Of a DNA stretch of 12,757 bases, positions 1 to 7,144 are shown piece by piece; the first letter of the stretch is position 1; every line of letters starts with the position of its first letter. The stretch lies in contig CAKRSS010000056.1 of the NCBI GenBank assembly GCA_934401725.1, positions 1 through 12,757 of the forward strand, read 5' to 3'. Made by a program: the position numbers and the translations under genes. The notes under the pieces were generated by a model. It saw only the letters and a list, made by a program, of their open reading frames with translations, ran no database searches and had not been told where the DNA came from. This stretch comes from an uncultured Eubacteriales bacterium. Lineage in GTDB: Bacteria; Bacillota; Clostridia; Oscillospirales; CAG-272.

Positions 1-3000
1 GTCGGATTGGCAGGGGCGGTAATTGCCGTGCCGTAGTCTTGCGTAATAGGAGCAATTTCACTGCCGCCGGCGGTGTCAAAGGTTATCGTGTAGGTGTTCG
101 CTATCCATTTTGCATACAATGTTATGTCACCGGTGACTTTATCGCTTGCATAATCCCACGCCGTGCCGTCGGCCTTGTTCCAGCCTCCGAAGGTGTAGCC
201 CAGTGTGGTGGCAGGATCGTCGGGACGCGTCGCAAGGGTACCGGTGGGCAGTATCTGCCTGGCGTATATCGTTTCGCCGTTCATGTAAGTCACGGTGAGT
301 CCGATGATCGGGTCGGAGTAATAATTGATTATGCCGCCGTAGAAAAGGCCCCAGTCAACACGTGCGGAGTTATGACGAATCCCAAAAATGTCTCTGAAAG
401 CGGTGACGCCGGTAAGGCCGGAAAGACTGGTGACATTACAGTTCTGGCCTATATCAACCTGACCGTATACCTCGCCGCCGTTGGCATAGAGGATGGTGTT
501 ATACGCTAAATCAAAATCGTACCTGCCGTTGTTTTTGATGAGGCCGCCGGTCAACGTGATCACGCCGACTGTGCCTCCAGTCGTCCCCGGGCCAAAAGCG
601 TATATGCCGCCGTATACGGCCTCTCCGGTCGTTAATCTGTTTGGTGTTGAGCAACCTACGATACTGCCGCCGTTCATGGTGAACGAACCGCCAGAGAGGA
701 ACAGTCCACCGCCACTATTGGCTATGCAGCCGACGATATTGCCACCGTTCATAGTGAATGTGCCGTATCCGATGTTTACGCCGCCGCCTTCCACCCCGTT
801 GGAGAAGAAGATCCGGCTGCCCGTGCCGCCGGTGATGACGCCGCCCTTGACGGTCTCTGTGCCGCTGTCATCCAGCACCCACGGTTCCACGCCGTTGACC
901 TTGAATTTGTGCTCCGCTGTGGGGTCGCTGTCGATGAGGGTCAGGTCTCCGGTGGTCGTACTGTTCCTGTCGGCATGGAGGATAATGACGCTGCCGCTGC
1001 CGGTCATTTTCAGGACATGACCGTTGAGGTCGAGAGTGACCTTGCGGAGGATGGTGAGGGAGGCGCTGATGTCGATGTCGCCGGTCAGGCGGATGACGTC
1101 CACAGTATCGTCCGCCAGAGCCGCTTTCAGCTCCATCTCATTCGTCACGGGGACATACAGCCAGCCGGTGAGGGTGAGGTTCTCGGTGACGAGTGTGGTT
1201 TTCTCCCACTTCGCGCCGTCCTTGTACCAGCCATCGAAGGCGTAGCCGAGCTTGGCGGGGTCGGTCAGGGTGATCTGATCGCCGGACTGCAGGACCTGGG
1301 TGGCGTAGTTCTTGTCGTTGTTGAGGTGGTAGGTCACGGTGAGACCGTTAATTTTGTTCCCAAGGTCTTCGATGCTGCCGTAGAACGTGCCGCCGGTGAT
1401 GCTGCTATCATTGTTAGCATTAACATCCATGGCATCCGAGCCCATTCCGCCGGCCGTGCAGCCGATGATCTGCACATCGCCGCTGATGGTGAGCGTTCCG
1501 GCGTCAGAGATGCCGCCGCCATACAGCTGGTTTGCACCTGTTACACCTTTTGCATGGCAGTCCCGGATCACCGCAGTGCCGGACAGGGCGGTGCGTCCAA
1601 CATTACTATCGTTGGACTCGCCATCATTGCGGATGCCGCCGCCAAAAGCCATCCCATAGCCCTGAGCCACCGCTGTGCAGCCGGTGATGCTGCCGCCGGT
1701 CATGGTAAACGTGCCGCCTTTAGCGACAAACACGCCGCCGCCAAAAGCAATATACCCCTCGGCTTTGCAGCCGACGATATTACCGCCGTTCATGGTGAAT
1801 GCGCCGCCGCCATCCACGTACACACCGCCGCCGTAGCCATTGCTGTTCCTGTCTGTAAGACCCTTGCCGCCGTAGATGACGCCGCCGAGGACGGTCTCTA
1901 TGCCGCTGGTTTCATACAGCTTCCACAGGCCGTTGTCGGAGACGAACCTGTGCTCCACTGTGGGGTTGCTGTCGATAAGGGTCAGGTGGCCGCCGCTGCA
2001 GACCCTAATGTTGCTGATCATGCTCAGGATGTAGCCGTTGAGGTCAAGAGTGACGGCGCGGGTGATTTCCAGGGTGATGACGGTGTTGGTGTTGTCTTTC
2101 AGCTTGATGACATCCACCGTATCGTCCGCCAGCGCAGCTTCCAGCTCGGAACCACGCGTCACGGGGAGACTGAGATAGCCGGTGAGGGTGATGTCCCCGG
2201 TGACAGCCGTATTGTAGTCCCACTTCGTGCCGTCGGAGGTGAACCAGCCGTCGAATTCATAGCCCGTCTTGGTGGGTTCGATGGGCCGGGTGGAGAGACT
2301 GCCGCTCCGCAGGATCTGGATAGCGTAGTCCGCATTGCTGACCTTGTAGGTCACGGTGACAAGACCGTCGGCAAAGCAGCTGGCACCGCCGTAGCTATCG
2401 TTGGTGATCTTGCCATAGACGGTCGCGCTGCTGCCATCCAAGTCGATTTTGCCGCCCTCCAACGTTATATTCGCGTGAATGTTGGCGTTTTCACCGATGG
2501 CCATTGTGCCGCGGTTCATAAAAATGTACTTCCCATCCACGGCATCCTCTGAAATGATCGTGCCATTGATGATTTGCCGGTCATCACCGGCGAGGACTAT
2601 GCCGCTGCCAAAATTGAGTTGACCGTTTTCGACGGCTTTGCAGTTTTTGATTGTGGCATCCTTCCCCATGATAAACAGGCCATCGCTTCGAACGCCGCCA
2701 CCACCGGTTCTACCGGTGGCCACGCAGCTGTCGATCACGCCGCCGTTCATGATGAATTGGCCGTATTCCCCTGGGCCGCCGCCGTCTGTTTCCACACCGC
2801 CGCCGCTGTCCGCAACGCAGCCGATGATGGCACCTCCGTTCATGGTGAATATGCCGTTCGCATCACCGCATTGAACCACCACACCGCCGCCTGCGCCGTC
2901 GGCCTTACAGCCCACGATGCTGCCGCCGTTCATGGTGAACTGGCCGCCGTCTTCAATCAGCACACCGCCGCCGTAGGTAGAGTAGTACATTTCTGTACCC

Positions 3001-3485
3001 GTGCCGCCGTAGATGACGCCGCCCTTGACGGTCTTCGTGCCGTTGGTCTCATCCAGCACCCACAAGCCGTCGGCGTTGGGAGTGAATTTATGCTCCGCGG
3101 TGGGGTTGCTGTCGATGATTGTCAGGTGGCCGCCGTTCTCGACCTTAAGGACGCTGCCGCTGGCGATTTCGCTCATTTTCAGCGCATGACCGTTGAGGTC
3201 AATGGTGACTGCATAATCGATCCGCAGGGCACCGTTAAGCTCAATGTCGCTTATCAGCGTGATGGTGCTGACTTGAGCAGACATTTTTTCATACAGGTCG
3301 AGCTCCACCTCGGCCTCGTTAGGGCCGATGTTCTGGGTTGCGATGGACTGCATCGCCGCGTCCTGCCCACCCGCGTGTGGCGAATGGGTCAGCCCCTGTG
3401 CCACCACCTGGGCCGGCAGAAGGGACAGCACCATAGACAACGCCATACACAATGAGAAAATGGTACTCAGAATTCGCTTTTTCAC
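1..3485 (-). CDS. Large secreted beta-helix / InlB B-repeat surface protein (partial, C-terminus outside window)
   Basis: The frame is open from a GTG at 3485 to the left edge: 1161 residues with no stop, checked codon by codon. GTG is chosen because GGAGGT lies 8 nt upstream (3494-3499) and a signal peptide follows at once (KKR, a hydrophobic stretch, and an AQVVA-type cleavage site near residue 30). The mature part has three modules of about 350 residues. Each has a conserved lead (LDLNGH.LKM, then LTLIDSNPTAEHKF, then GGVIYGG), glycine-rich rungs of the form FTMNGGxIVGC, and an InlB/Listeria-Bacteroides repeat (GYxFDGW, then TLTGYL or TLYAKW) near residues 372-442, 712-778 and 1060-1140. 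A fourth InlB repeat is starting at the edge. The rungs suggest a right-handed beta-helix, and the InlB repeats are typical of adhesin-like proteins. The cell-wall anchor, if any, is not visible. Its start overlaps the tetR-like stop, so the two are probably translationally coupled. Ligand unknown. Confidence 0.9.
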   Translation of the reverse strand, partial: MKKRILSTIFSLCMALSMVLSLLPAQVVAQGLTHSPHAGGQDAAMQSIATQNIGPNEAEVELDLYEKMSAQVSTITLISDIELNGALRIDYAVTIDLNGHALKMSEIASGSVLKVENGGHLTIIDSNPTAEHKFTPNADGLWVLDETNGTKTVKGGVIYGGTGTEMYYSTYGGGVLIEDGGQFTMNGGSIVGCKADGAGGGVVVQCGDANGIFTMNGGAIIGCVADSGGGVETDGGGPGEYGQFIMNGGVIDSCVATGRTGGGGVRSDGLFIMGKDATIKNCKAVENGQLNFGSGIVLAGDDRQIINGTIISEDAVDGKYIFMNRGTMAIGENANIHANITLEGGKIDLDGSSATVYGKITNDSYGGASCFADGLVTVTYKVSNADYAIQILRSGSLSTRPIEPTKTGYEFDGWFTSDGTKWDYNTAVTGDITLTGYLSLPVTRGSELEAALADDTVDVIKLKDNTNTVITLEITRAVTLDLNGYILSMISNIRVCSGGHLTLIDSNPTVEHRFVSDNGLWKLYETSGIETVLGGVIYGGKGLTDRNSNGYGGGVYVDGGGAFTMNGGNIVGCKAEGYIAFGGGVFVAKGGTFTMTGGSITGCTAVAQGYGMAFGGGIRNDGESNDSNVGRTALSGTAVIRDCHAKGVTGANQLYGGGISDAGTLTISGDVQIIGCTAGGMGSDAMDVNANNDSSITGGTFYGSIEDLGNKINGLTVTYHLNNDKNYATQVLQSGDQITLTDPAKLGYAFDGWYKDGAKWEKTTLVTENLTLTGWLYVPVTNEMELKAALADDTVDVIRLTGDIDISASLTILRKVTLDLNGHVLKMTGSGSVIILHADRNSTTTGDLTLIDSDPTAEHKFKVNGVEPWVLDDSGTETVKGGVITGGTGSRIFFSNGVEGGGVNIGYGTFTMNGGNIVGCIANSGGGLFLSGGSFTMNGGSIVGCSTPNRLTTGEAVYGGIYAFGPGTTGGTVGVITLTGGLIKNNGRYDFDLAYNTILYANGGEVYGQVDIGQNCNVTSLSGLTGVTAFRDIFGIRHNSARVDWGLFYGGIINYYSDPIIGLTVTYMNGETIYARQILPTGTLATRPDDPATTLGYTFGGWNKADGTAWDYASDKVTGDITLYAKWIANTYTITFDTAGGSEIAPITQDYGTAITAPANP

Positions 3486-4087
3486 TCTTTCTTACCTCCG
3501 TTCAGATACTGTGAGCGGTATTTATCTGCAAACAGGCCAACTCCCTGTTTTAAGACTTCCATCTGGCTTTTCAGGTAGTATTCGTCCTCAAACATAGCGT
3601 AGTGCACGCACGCGCGGACGAATGTGAATATCAACGGCGTGATAATCGTATAAGGAATCCCGATCTTCGGCTCCAGCAACTTTGCATATTCGGTATATCT
3701 TTCGTTGACGCCCTCAAAGAATTTCTTGCCGTGCTCTATGTACTTAGGATGCGTGTATATCTGGTACATGAGGCGGTACTGCTTGCCGTGTTTTTCTTTA
3801 GTCCAATATGGCACCTCCTCGATGAAGCGCACGACGTCGCGCGGGTCGGTAGGTGCCTTTTCCATAAAATCGTCTTCAACCTTTGACATGCAGTAAGCCG
3901 TCGACTGCACTATAAGGTCGTCGAGATCCTCGAAATACGTATACAGCGCGGCAGTCGAGACCCCCGCCGCCCCGGCGAGAGCCTTTATGCCCGTTCCATG
4001 CAGGCCGTGCTCTGCGTAACAGTTGTAGCAGGCCTCCATTATCTCTTCTTTTTTTCTCGTATATGTCACTTCATTGCGAACTTTCAT
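3482..4087 (-). CDS. TetR/AcrR-family transcriptional regulator
   Basis: A 201-residue protein. Residues 10-60 form a TetR N-terminal helix-turn-helix (TRKKEEIMEACYNCYAEHG, then GIKALAGAAGVSTAALYTYF, then EDLDDLI). The C-terminal part is helical and aromatic-rich, as expected of a ligand-binding/dimerisation domain, but the ligand cannot be read. An ATG at 4120 would add 11 residues. I prefer 4087 because GGGAG lies 7 nt upstream of it, and because the predicted transcription start falls about at 4120, leaving no room for a leader there. The stop TGA overlaps the GTG of the surface-protein gene (GTGA, 3482-3485), so the regulator is the first gene of a two-gene operon. TetR proteins usually repress their own promoter and nearby genes, so control of the adhesin is likely but inferred. 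Confidence 0.9.
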   Translation of the reverse strand: MKVRNEVTYTRKKEEIMEACYNCYAEHGLHGTGIKALAGAAGVSTAALYTYFEDLDDLIVQSTAYCMSKVEDDFMEKAPTDPRDVVRFIEEVPYWTKEKHGKQYRLMYQIYTHPKYIEHGKKFFEGVNERYTEYAKLLEPKIGIPYTIITPLIFTFVRACVHYAMFEDEYYLKSQMEVLKQGVGLFADKYRSQYLNGGKKE

Positions 4088-4124
4088 CCGGTGTCTCCCA
4101 TCAATTAACTTATCAATCATTCAT

Positions 4125-4153
4125 ATTATATCAAACAAAAATCTCTTTGTCTA
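4125..4153 (-). promoter_or_regulatory. Sigma-A promoter of the tetR-adhesin operon
   Basis: Reading the minus strand, a -35 TAGACA (4148-4153) and a perfect -10 TATAAT (4125-4130) are separated by exactly 17 bp. Transcription would start near 4118, giving a leader of about 30 nt before the ATG at 4087. An A/T-rich stretch covering the -10 and start region could hold a TetR operator, but no clear palindrome was identified. Confidence 0.75.
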
Positions 4154-4185
4154 CGCTTTTTCGAAAATTTACGCGGATGGGGATT

Positions 4186-4241
4186 CCGTGCTCTGCGGAG
4201 CGCGGCCAACGCAGGGGAGTTCCGCCGTCTGCGGACGGCGG
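4186..4241. repeat. Two tandem hairpins with identical TGCG loops
   Basis: Two 20-nt hairpins, 36 bp apart start to start, lie in the tetR-pepE intergenic region. The first (4186-4205) pairs CCGTGCTC with GAGCGCGG, including one G-U pair. The second (4222-4241) pairs CCGCCGTC with GACGGCGG. Both loops read TGCG. Both copies begin in a shared GGGGA-TTCC context and end in GGCCA. The internal stem bases differ but pairing is kept. Function unknown. No T-tract follows on either strand, so they are not ordinary terminators. Confidence 0.7.
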
Positions 4242-4305
4242 CCAGCGCTGCGCGTGCGCAACGTCAAGAGCTTCGCCCTTGCCCCCGTGCTGCCTCCCCA
4301 AAGGC

Positions 4306-4507
4306 GGGCGAAAACTTTGAAAAAAGGACGGGTTAGAGTCTGTGGAATGCCGGGACGGGTGGTTTGGAGCAGTGCCCGAGGGCAATCGGTTTCTGCTCCC
4401 CTCATCCCGTACGCCTTCCCATTTCCGAAAGTTTTTGCGGGTTCCAAGGGGGCTTTTTTCAAAAAGCTCCCTTGGCGGGGTTCGGGGCAGCGCCCCGAGA
4501 GCAATCG
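4306..4507. repeat. Dispersed intergenic repeat, copy 1
   Basis: This non-coding block fills the gap between tetR and pepE and shares two segments with 12297-12508. The segment 4424-4506 matches the reverse complement of the second copy. It includes a 32-nt near-palindrome (4444-4475, CCAAGGGGGC arms with A/T centre) and one unit of the CGGGG(C)GCTGCCCCG motif. The segment about 4313-4368 (GAGTCTGTGG, then GCCGGGACGGG) matches in the same orientation. The mix of orientations suggests that one repeat is nested or rearranged within another. Open frames across it are repeat artefacts, not genes. Confidence 0.8.
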
Positions 4508-4522
4508 CCCCAGATATAACGA

Positions 4523-5299
4523 TCACCACTCGAACAGCTCGTCGAACGGGCGGAGGGCGGGGGTGACGGGAATGCGCTCGCGGCGGTAGATGCCGCCGTC
4601 CCAGTGCGCGCGCTCGCCGTATGCGGGAGCGGCGACATCGCTGACTATCATTCGATAGTATCCGTCGACTATCTCGAGCGCCGCGCGATTGGAGACCATG
4701 ATGACGGTCTCGTCCGTGCCGCGCGACAGCTCCATCGCCTCCTCGGCGCGACCGGGCTCGTCGCAGTGCGGAACAAACATTCCGCGCGCAAGCCCCAGCC
4801 CCGGAACGTTCATCATGGGCGCGTCAGGTCCGAGACGGCTCTTGAGCGAGTCCGAGCAGCAGCCGCGGAACCAGCAGTTCGCCCCCGCCGAAACGCCGCA
4901 GACTACCTTGCCCGCCTCCCACGCCTCGCGCAGAACACCGTCAAAACCAAACTCGCGCCAGCGCTCCATGAGATTCAGCGTGTTGCCGCCGCCCTCGTAA
5001 ATTATGTCCGCCCAGTCGACGAGTGAGCGCGCGTATTCGCGCTCACACAGCCGCTCGCTGCCGAACGTCCGGCACTCGCAGCCGTAAACGCCGCCGTACC
5101 GCCCGGCCATCAGCTCAAAATACCAGGCCTGCTGCTCGAGCGGCTTGGCGTGCGCGATAAACAACAGCCGCGGATGCTCCTTGCCCGTCAGCCGGATAAT
5201 CTCGCGATCCTGCGCCTCCAGCTCATACGGCGCCAGCGTGCCGTCCGCGCGCACCTTTCCGTTGCTTCCGCCGCCTATGGCGATAATCTTTTTGCTCAT
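4523..5299 (-). CDS. pepE: Peptidase E-like serine peptidase (family S51)
   Basis: A 258-residue cytoplasmic protein. The S51 features are visible: an N-terminal IIAIGGGS strand, EGGGNTLNL (102-110), the nucleophile elbow GVSAGANCWF with Ser137, and FVPHCDE with His178 as the likely catalytic histidine. Known S51 enzymes cleave N-terminal Asp-Xaa dipeptides using Ser and His plus an acidic residue, and the length fits members of about 230-260 residues. Some S51 homologues (cyanophycinase, other Firmicute paralogues) have other substrates, so Asp-dipeptidase activity is likely but not proven. The start is supported by AAGGAG (5305-5310) 5 nt upstream of the ATG. It is divergent from the GNAT-TIR operon. 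Downstream lies the dispersed repeat rather than a clear terminator. Confidence 0.88.
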   Translation of the reverse strand: MSKKIIAIGGGSNGKVRADGTLAPYELEAQDREIIRLTGKEHPRLLFIAHAKPLEQQAWYFELMAGRYGGVYGCECRTFGSERLCEREYARSLVDWADIIYEGGGNTLNLMERWREFGFDGVLREAWEAGKVVCGVSAGANCWFRGCCSDSLKSRLGPDAPMMNVPGLGLARGMFVPHCDEPGRAEEAMELSRGTDETVIMVSNRAALEIVDGYYRMIVSDVAAPAYGERAHWDGGIYRRERIPVTPALRPFDELFEW

Positions 5300-5357
5300 A
5301 ATAACTCCTTATAAGAATTTTTCGCCGTAATGCCGATATAATATGTGCAGTTTACTC

Positions 5358-5386
5358 TTGACGTCCTGTGCCGCATGTGGTAAAAT
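5358..5386 (+). promoter_or_regulatory. Sigma-A promoter of the GNAT-TIR operon
   Basis: A -35 TTGACG (5358-5363) and a -10 TAAAAT (5381-5386) are separated by 17 bp. Both differ from consensus at one position. Transcription should start near 5393, leaving a leader of about 20 nt. The leader carries GAGGTGA (5397-5403), a strong Shine-Dalgarno match, 10 nt before the ATG at 5414. Confidence 0.8.
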
Positions 5387-5413
5387 TACATAAAGTGAGG
5401 TGAGGCAACAGTC

Positions 5414-5995
5414 ATGGAAATAATCAATAACACTGGAATCAATACAGACCACATCCGCCAGGCGCTCGAGCTGGACTGCTCCGTCTACGGCAGTGAATAC
5501 CACTTAGCGTACGACAGATGCGTTACATATTACCGTAAAAACCCGTATATATACTCAATGCTGCTCGATGGCGGGCGCGTCGTGGGCTACCTCAATTTCA
5601 GCCCGGTAACACCCAAAGCGTACGAGCGGCTGCGGGGCGGAGAGCTAGACACGTTCATATCGGAAAACGACATAATGCCTCTCCTTCCCGGTATCGCGTA
5701 CGACATATACCTCTCCTCCATCGTGATGGCTCCCGCCTACCGCGGGCGCGGCTACGCGGAGGCGCTGATAGCGGACATGCTCTCGCAGTGGAAACGGCTA
5801 CACGCCGAGTACGGCGTCTGCATTGAGCGCGTCGTCGCGGACGCAATATCGCCCGGAGGCAGACATCTCTGTGAAAAGCTCGGTATGCGTCTCATAGGCA
5901 AAACCTCGCGCGACACACTGACATACGAATTTCTCCGCAAGGAAGCCCCAAAGGCCCACGCGGCTCCGGAAGCCCTCTCATTCATTCTGACATAA
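5414..5995 (+). CDS. GNAT-family N-acetyltransferase, partner of the TIR-GNAT protein
   Basis: A 193-residue protein with a complete GNAT core: beta2-beta3 hairpin SMLLDGGRVVGYLNF (48-62), then beta4 plus the acetyl-CoA pyrophosphate loop SIVMAPAYRGRGYAEAL (102-118; R110-G-R-G-Y-A), then GGRHLCEKLGMRLIG (148-162) for the C-terminal motif. It should bind acetyl-CoA, but the acceptor is unknown. The next gene starts 13 nt downstream on the same strand, with AAGGGA as its ribosome site, so the two are probably one transcript. The C-terminal half of that neighbour aligns with this protein along most of its length, pointing to a duplicated or co-evolved pair. The last 20 residues (after LRKEAPKAH) are low-complexity. 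Confidence 0.9.
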   Translation: MEIINNTGINTDHIRQALELDCSVYGSEYHLAYDRCVTYYRKNPYIYSMLLDGGRVVGYLNFSPVTPKAYERLRGGELDTFISENDIMPLLPGIAYDIYLSSIVMAPAYRGRGYAEALIADMLSQWKRLHAEYGVCIERVVADAISPGGRHLCEKLGMRLIGKTSRDTLTYEFLRKEAPKAHAAPEALSFILT

Positions 5996-6008
5996 AGGGA
6001 ATACTGCC

Positions 6009-7064
6009 ATGAAAAATATCTACTACTACGATCTTTTCATATCCTACGCGACACAGAACCGCGAAATTGCCGAGCGCGTGGTCTCGCAAATCGAAAAGCA
6101 GGGCTACCGCTGCTTCATAGCGCCGCGCGACATAGCGACCGGAAAGGACTACGCCTCCGAGATAATCAAAGGCATAAGCAACGCGCTGGCCGTCCTTCTC
6201 ATATGCTCCACGGCGTCCGACAAATCAGGTTACGTGCTGCGCGAGATCAACTCGGCCGTCTCGAGAAACAAAACCATAATTCCCTTCCGCATAGAGAGCT
6301 TCATTCCCTCCGAGGCGATGGAGTTTTACCTCGGCCCCACACAGTGGCTCGACGCCTTCCCGCAGGTTCTCGACGCACATATAGATTCCCTCATAAAAAT
6401 CATAAACGGCCTCAAGCGCTCGCTCGACAAGGACGCGGGCGAGAAAACATCCGGGGTCAGATACGCAGGCCCCGAGCTTGTCAGGCTCAGCGACGCGATA
6501 CGTATCGGCATCGATTTCAAAAGTATAACGATGAAGGAAATTGAGCTGGACTACCTCTGCGTCCCCTGCGACAAATTCATCATGAACCACGATATAGAAG
6601 GCACCTTTGAGGAATGGAAGGACTCCGCGAGCGAATACGAGGAGGACACCTCCGTCCTGATGCTGAAGGACGACGAAATAATAGGCTATTGCGACATGTA
6701 CCCGCTCGAAAACGAAGCATATGACAATGTAATCTCCGGAAAGTGCATCGTGCGCAGCGATATGATCGACCTTTACTCGCTCGGCGGCGAGTTCAATGCC
6801 TACATAGCCATGATTTCAATTCATCCGGAATACGCCAACCAGAGCAACTACGCGATGTTCTTCAAATGGATCGGCAAGCATCTCTGCGATTGGCGCGAGG
6901 AAGGCATAATAATTCAAAACATCGGCATCTCGGTCTACGGCACGCTGCTCGAGAAGTTCGTCTCGAAGCTCGGGTTTAACTTTGTCGGCTATAATCCCGC
7001 CAAGGGCAAGATATTCGAGATAAACAGCGAGAAGCTGATGACATCTGTCGAGCGGATAAAATGA
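6009..7064 (+). CDS. TIR-domain protein fused to a degenerate GNAT-like domain
   Basis: A 351-residue protein. Residues 6-135 are a bacterial TIR domain: YDLFISYA (7-14), CFIAPRDIATGKDYASEI (35-52), a strand AVLLICSTAS (61-70), and SGYVLREINSAV (73-84) holding Glu79, which sits where TIR NADases keep their catalytic glutamate, then TIIPFRIE and QWLDAFP. Residues 172-345 resemble the upstream GNAT: LKDDEIIGYCDMYPLE (219-234), AYIAMISIHPEYANQSNYAM (264-283), LLEKFVSKLGFNFVGY (313-328). The acetyl-CoA loop glycines are absent (ANQSNYA against YRGRGYA), so this half is probably not a working acetyltransferase. TIR enzymes in defence systems degrade NAD+ or make nucleotide signals, and such activity here is inferred. 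The start is supported by AAGGGA 8 nt upstream. No membrane segment or signal peptide is seen, so it is cytoplasmic. Confidence 0.9.
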   Translation: MKNIYYYDLFISYATQNREIAERVVSQIEKQGYRCFIAPRDIATGKDYASEIIKGISNALAVLLICSTASDKSGYVLREINSAVSRNKTIIPFRIESFIPSEAMEFYLGPTQWLDAFPQVLDAHIDSLIKIINGLKRSLDKDAGEKTSGVRYAGPELVRLSDAIRIGIDFKSITMKEIELDYLCVPCDKFIMNHDIEGTFEEWKDSASEYEEDTSVLMLKDDEIIGYCDMYPLENEAYDNVISGKCIVRSDMIDLYSLGGEFNAYIAMISIHPEYANQSNYAMFFKWIGKHLCDWREEGIIIQNIGISVYGTLLEKFVSKLGFNFVGYNPAKGKIFEINSEKLMTSVERIK

Positions 7065-7073
7065 AAATACAGG

Positions 7074-7091
7074 CGCGCCACCATGGGCGCG
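7074..7091. repeat. Small inverted repeat just after the TIR gene
   Basis: CGCGCC (7074-7079) and GGCGCG (7086-7091) form a 6-bp stem with a 6-nt loop, 10 bp after the TIR stop codon. On the minus strand the stem is followed by a T-rich run (TGTATTTTCATTTT), so it could act as a weak terminator for a short transcript from the promoter at 7101-7129. On the plus strand it lies in the 3' untranslated region without a T-tract. Confidence 0.45.
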
Positions 7092-7100
7092 TACATCCCA

Positions 7101-7129
7101 ATTATACCACCCCCCGGCGGCTATGTCAA
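7101..7129 (-). promoter_or_regulatory. Full-consensus promoter pointing back into the TIR gene
   Basis: On the minus strand, -35 TTGACA (7124-7129) and -10 TATAAT (7101-7106) are both perfect, with 17 bp between them and an extended -10 TGG directly before TATAAT. Transcription would start near 7094 and proceed leftwards, antisense to the 3' end of the TIR-GNAT gene. No minus-strand gene begins within reach; the next one, pepE, starts at 5299. The -35 lies in the loop of the plus-strand terminator and the spacer lies in its stem. Confidence 0.7.
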
Positions 7130-7144
7130 CAAAGCTGCCGGGGG
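7111..7144 (+). terminator. Rho-independent terminator of the GNAT-TIR operon
   Basis: CCCCCGGCGGC (7111-7121) pairs with GCTGCCGGGGG (7134-7144) over 11 bp with a single G-U pair, around a 12-nt loop. A modest T-rich run (TTGATTT) follows. It lies 46 bp after the TIR-GNAT stop. Confidence 0.75.

Noticed and set aside
909..3455. Long plus-strand open frames (547 and 293 codons) across the left region
   Set aside because: They are the exact antisense of the repeat-rich, GC-rich surface-protein gene. They have no ribosome sites and read as repetitive Ala/Val/Asp-rich sequence, while the minus frame has a signal peptide, recognisable repeats and a strong ribosome site.
4074..4589. Several overlapping open frames on both strands in the tetR-pepE gap
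   Set aside because: They arise from the GC-rich dispersed repeat and appear again in the other copy at 12216-12531. There is no ribosome site or conserved protein.
5337..5342. Plus-strand TATAAT upstream of the GNAT gene
   Set aside because: No -35 element lies 16-18 bp upstream, and the TTGACG/TAAAAT promoter closer to the gene explains its expression.
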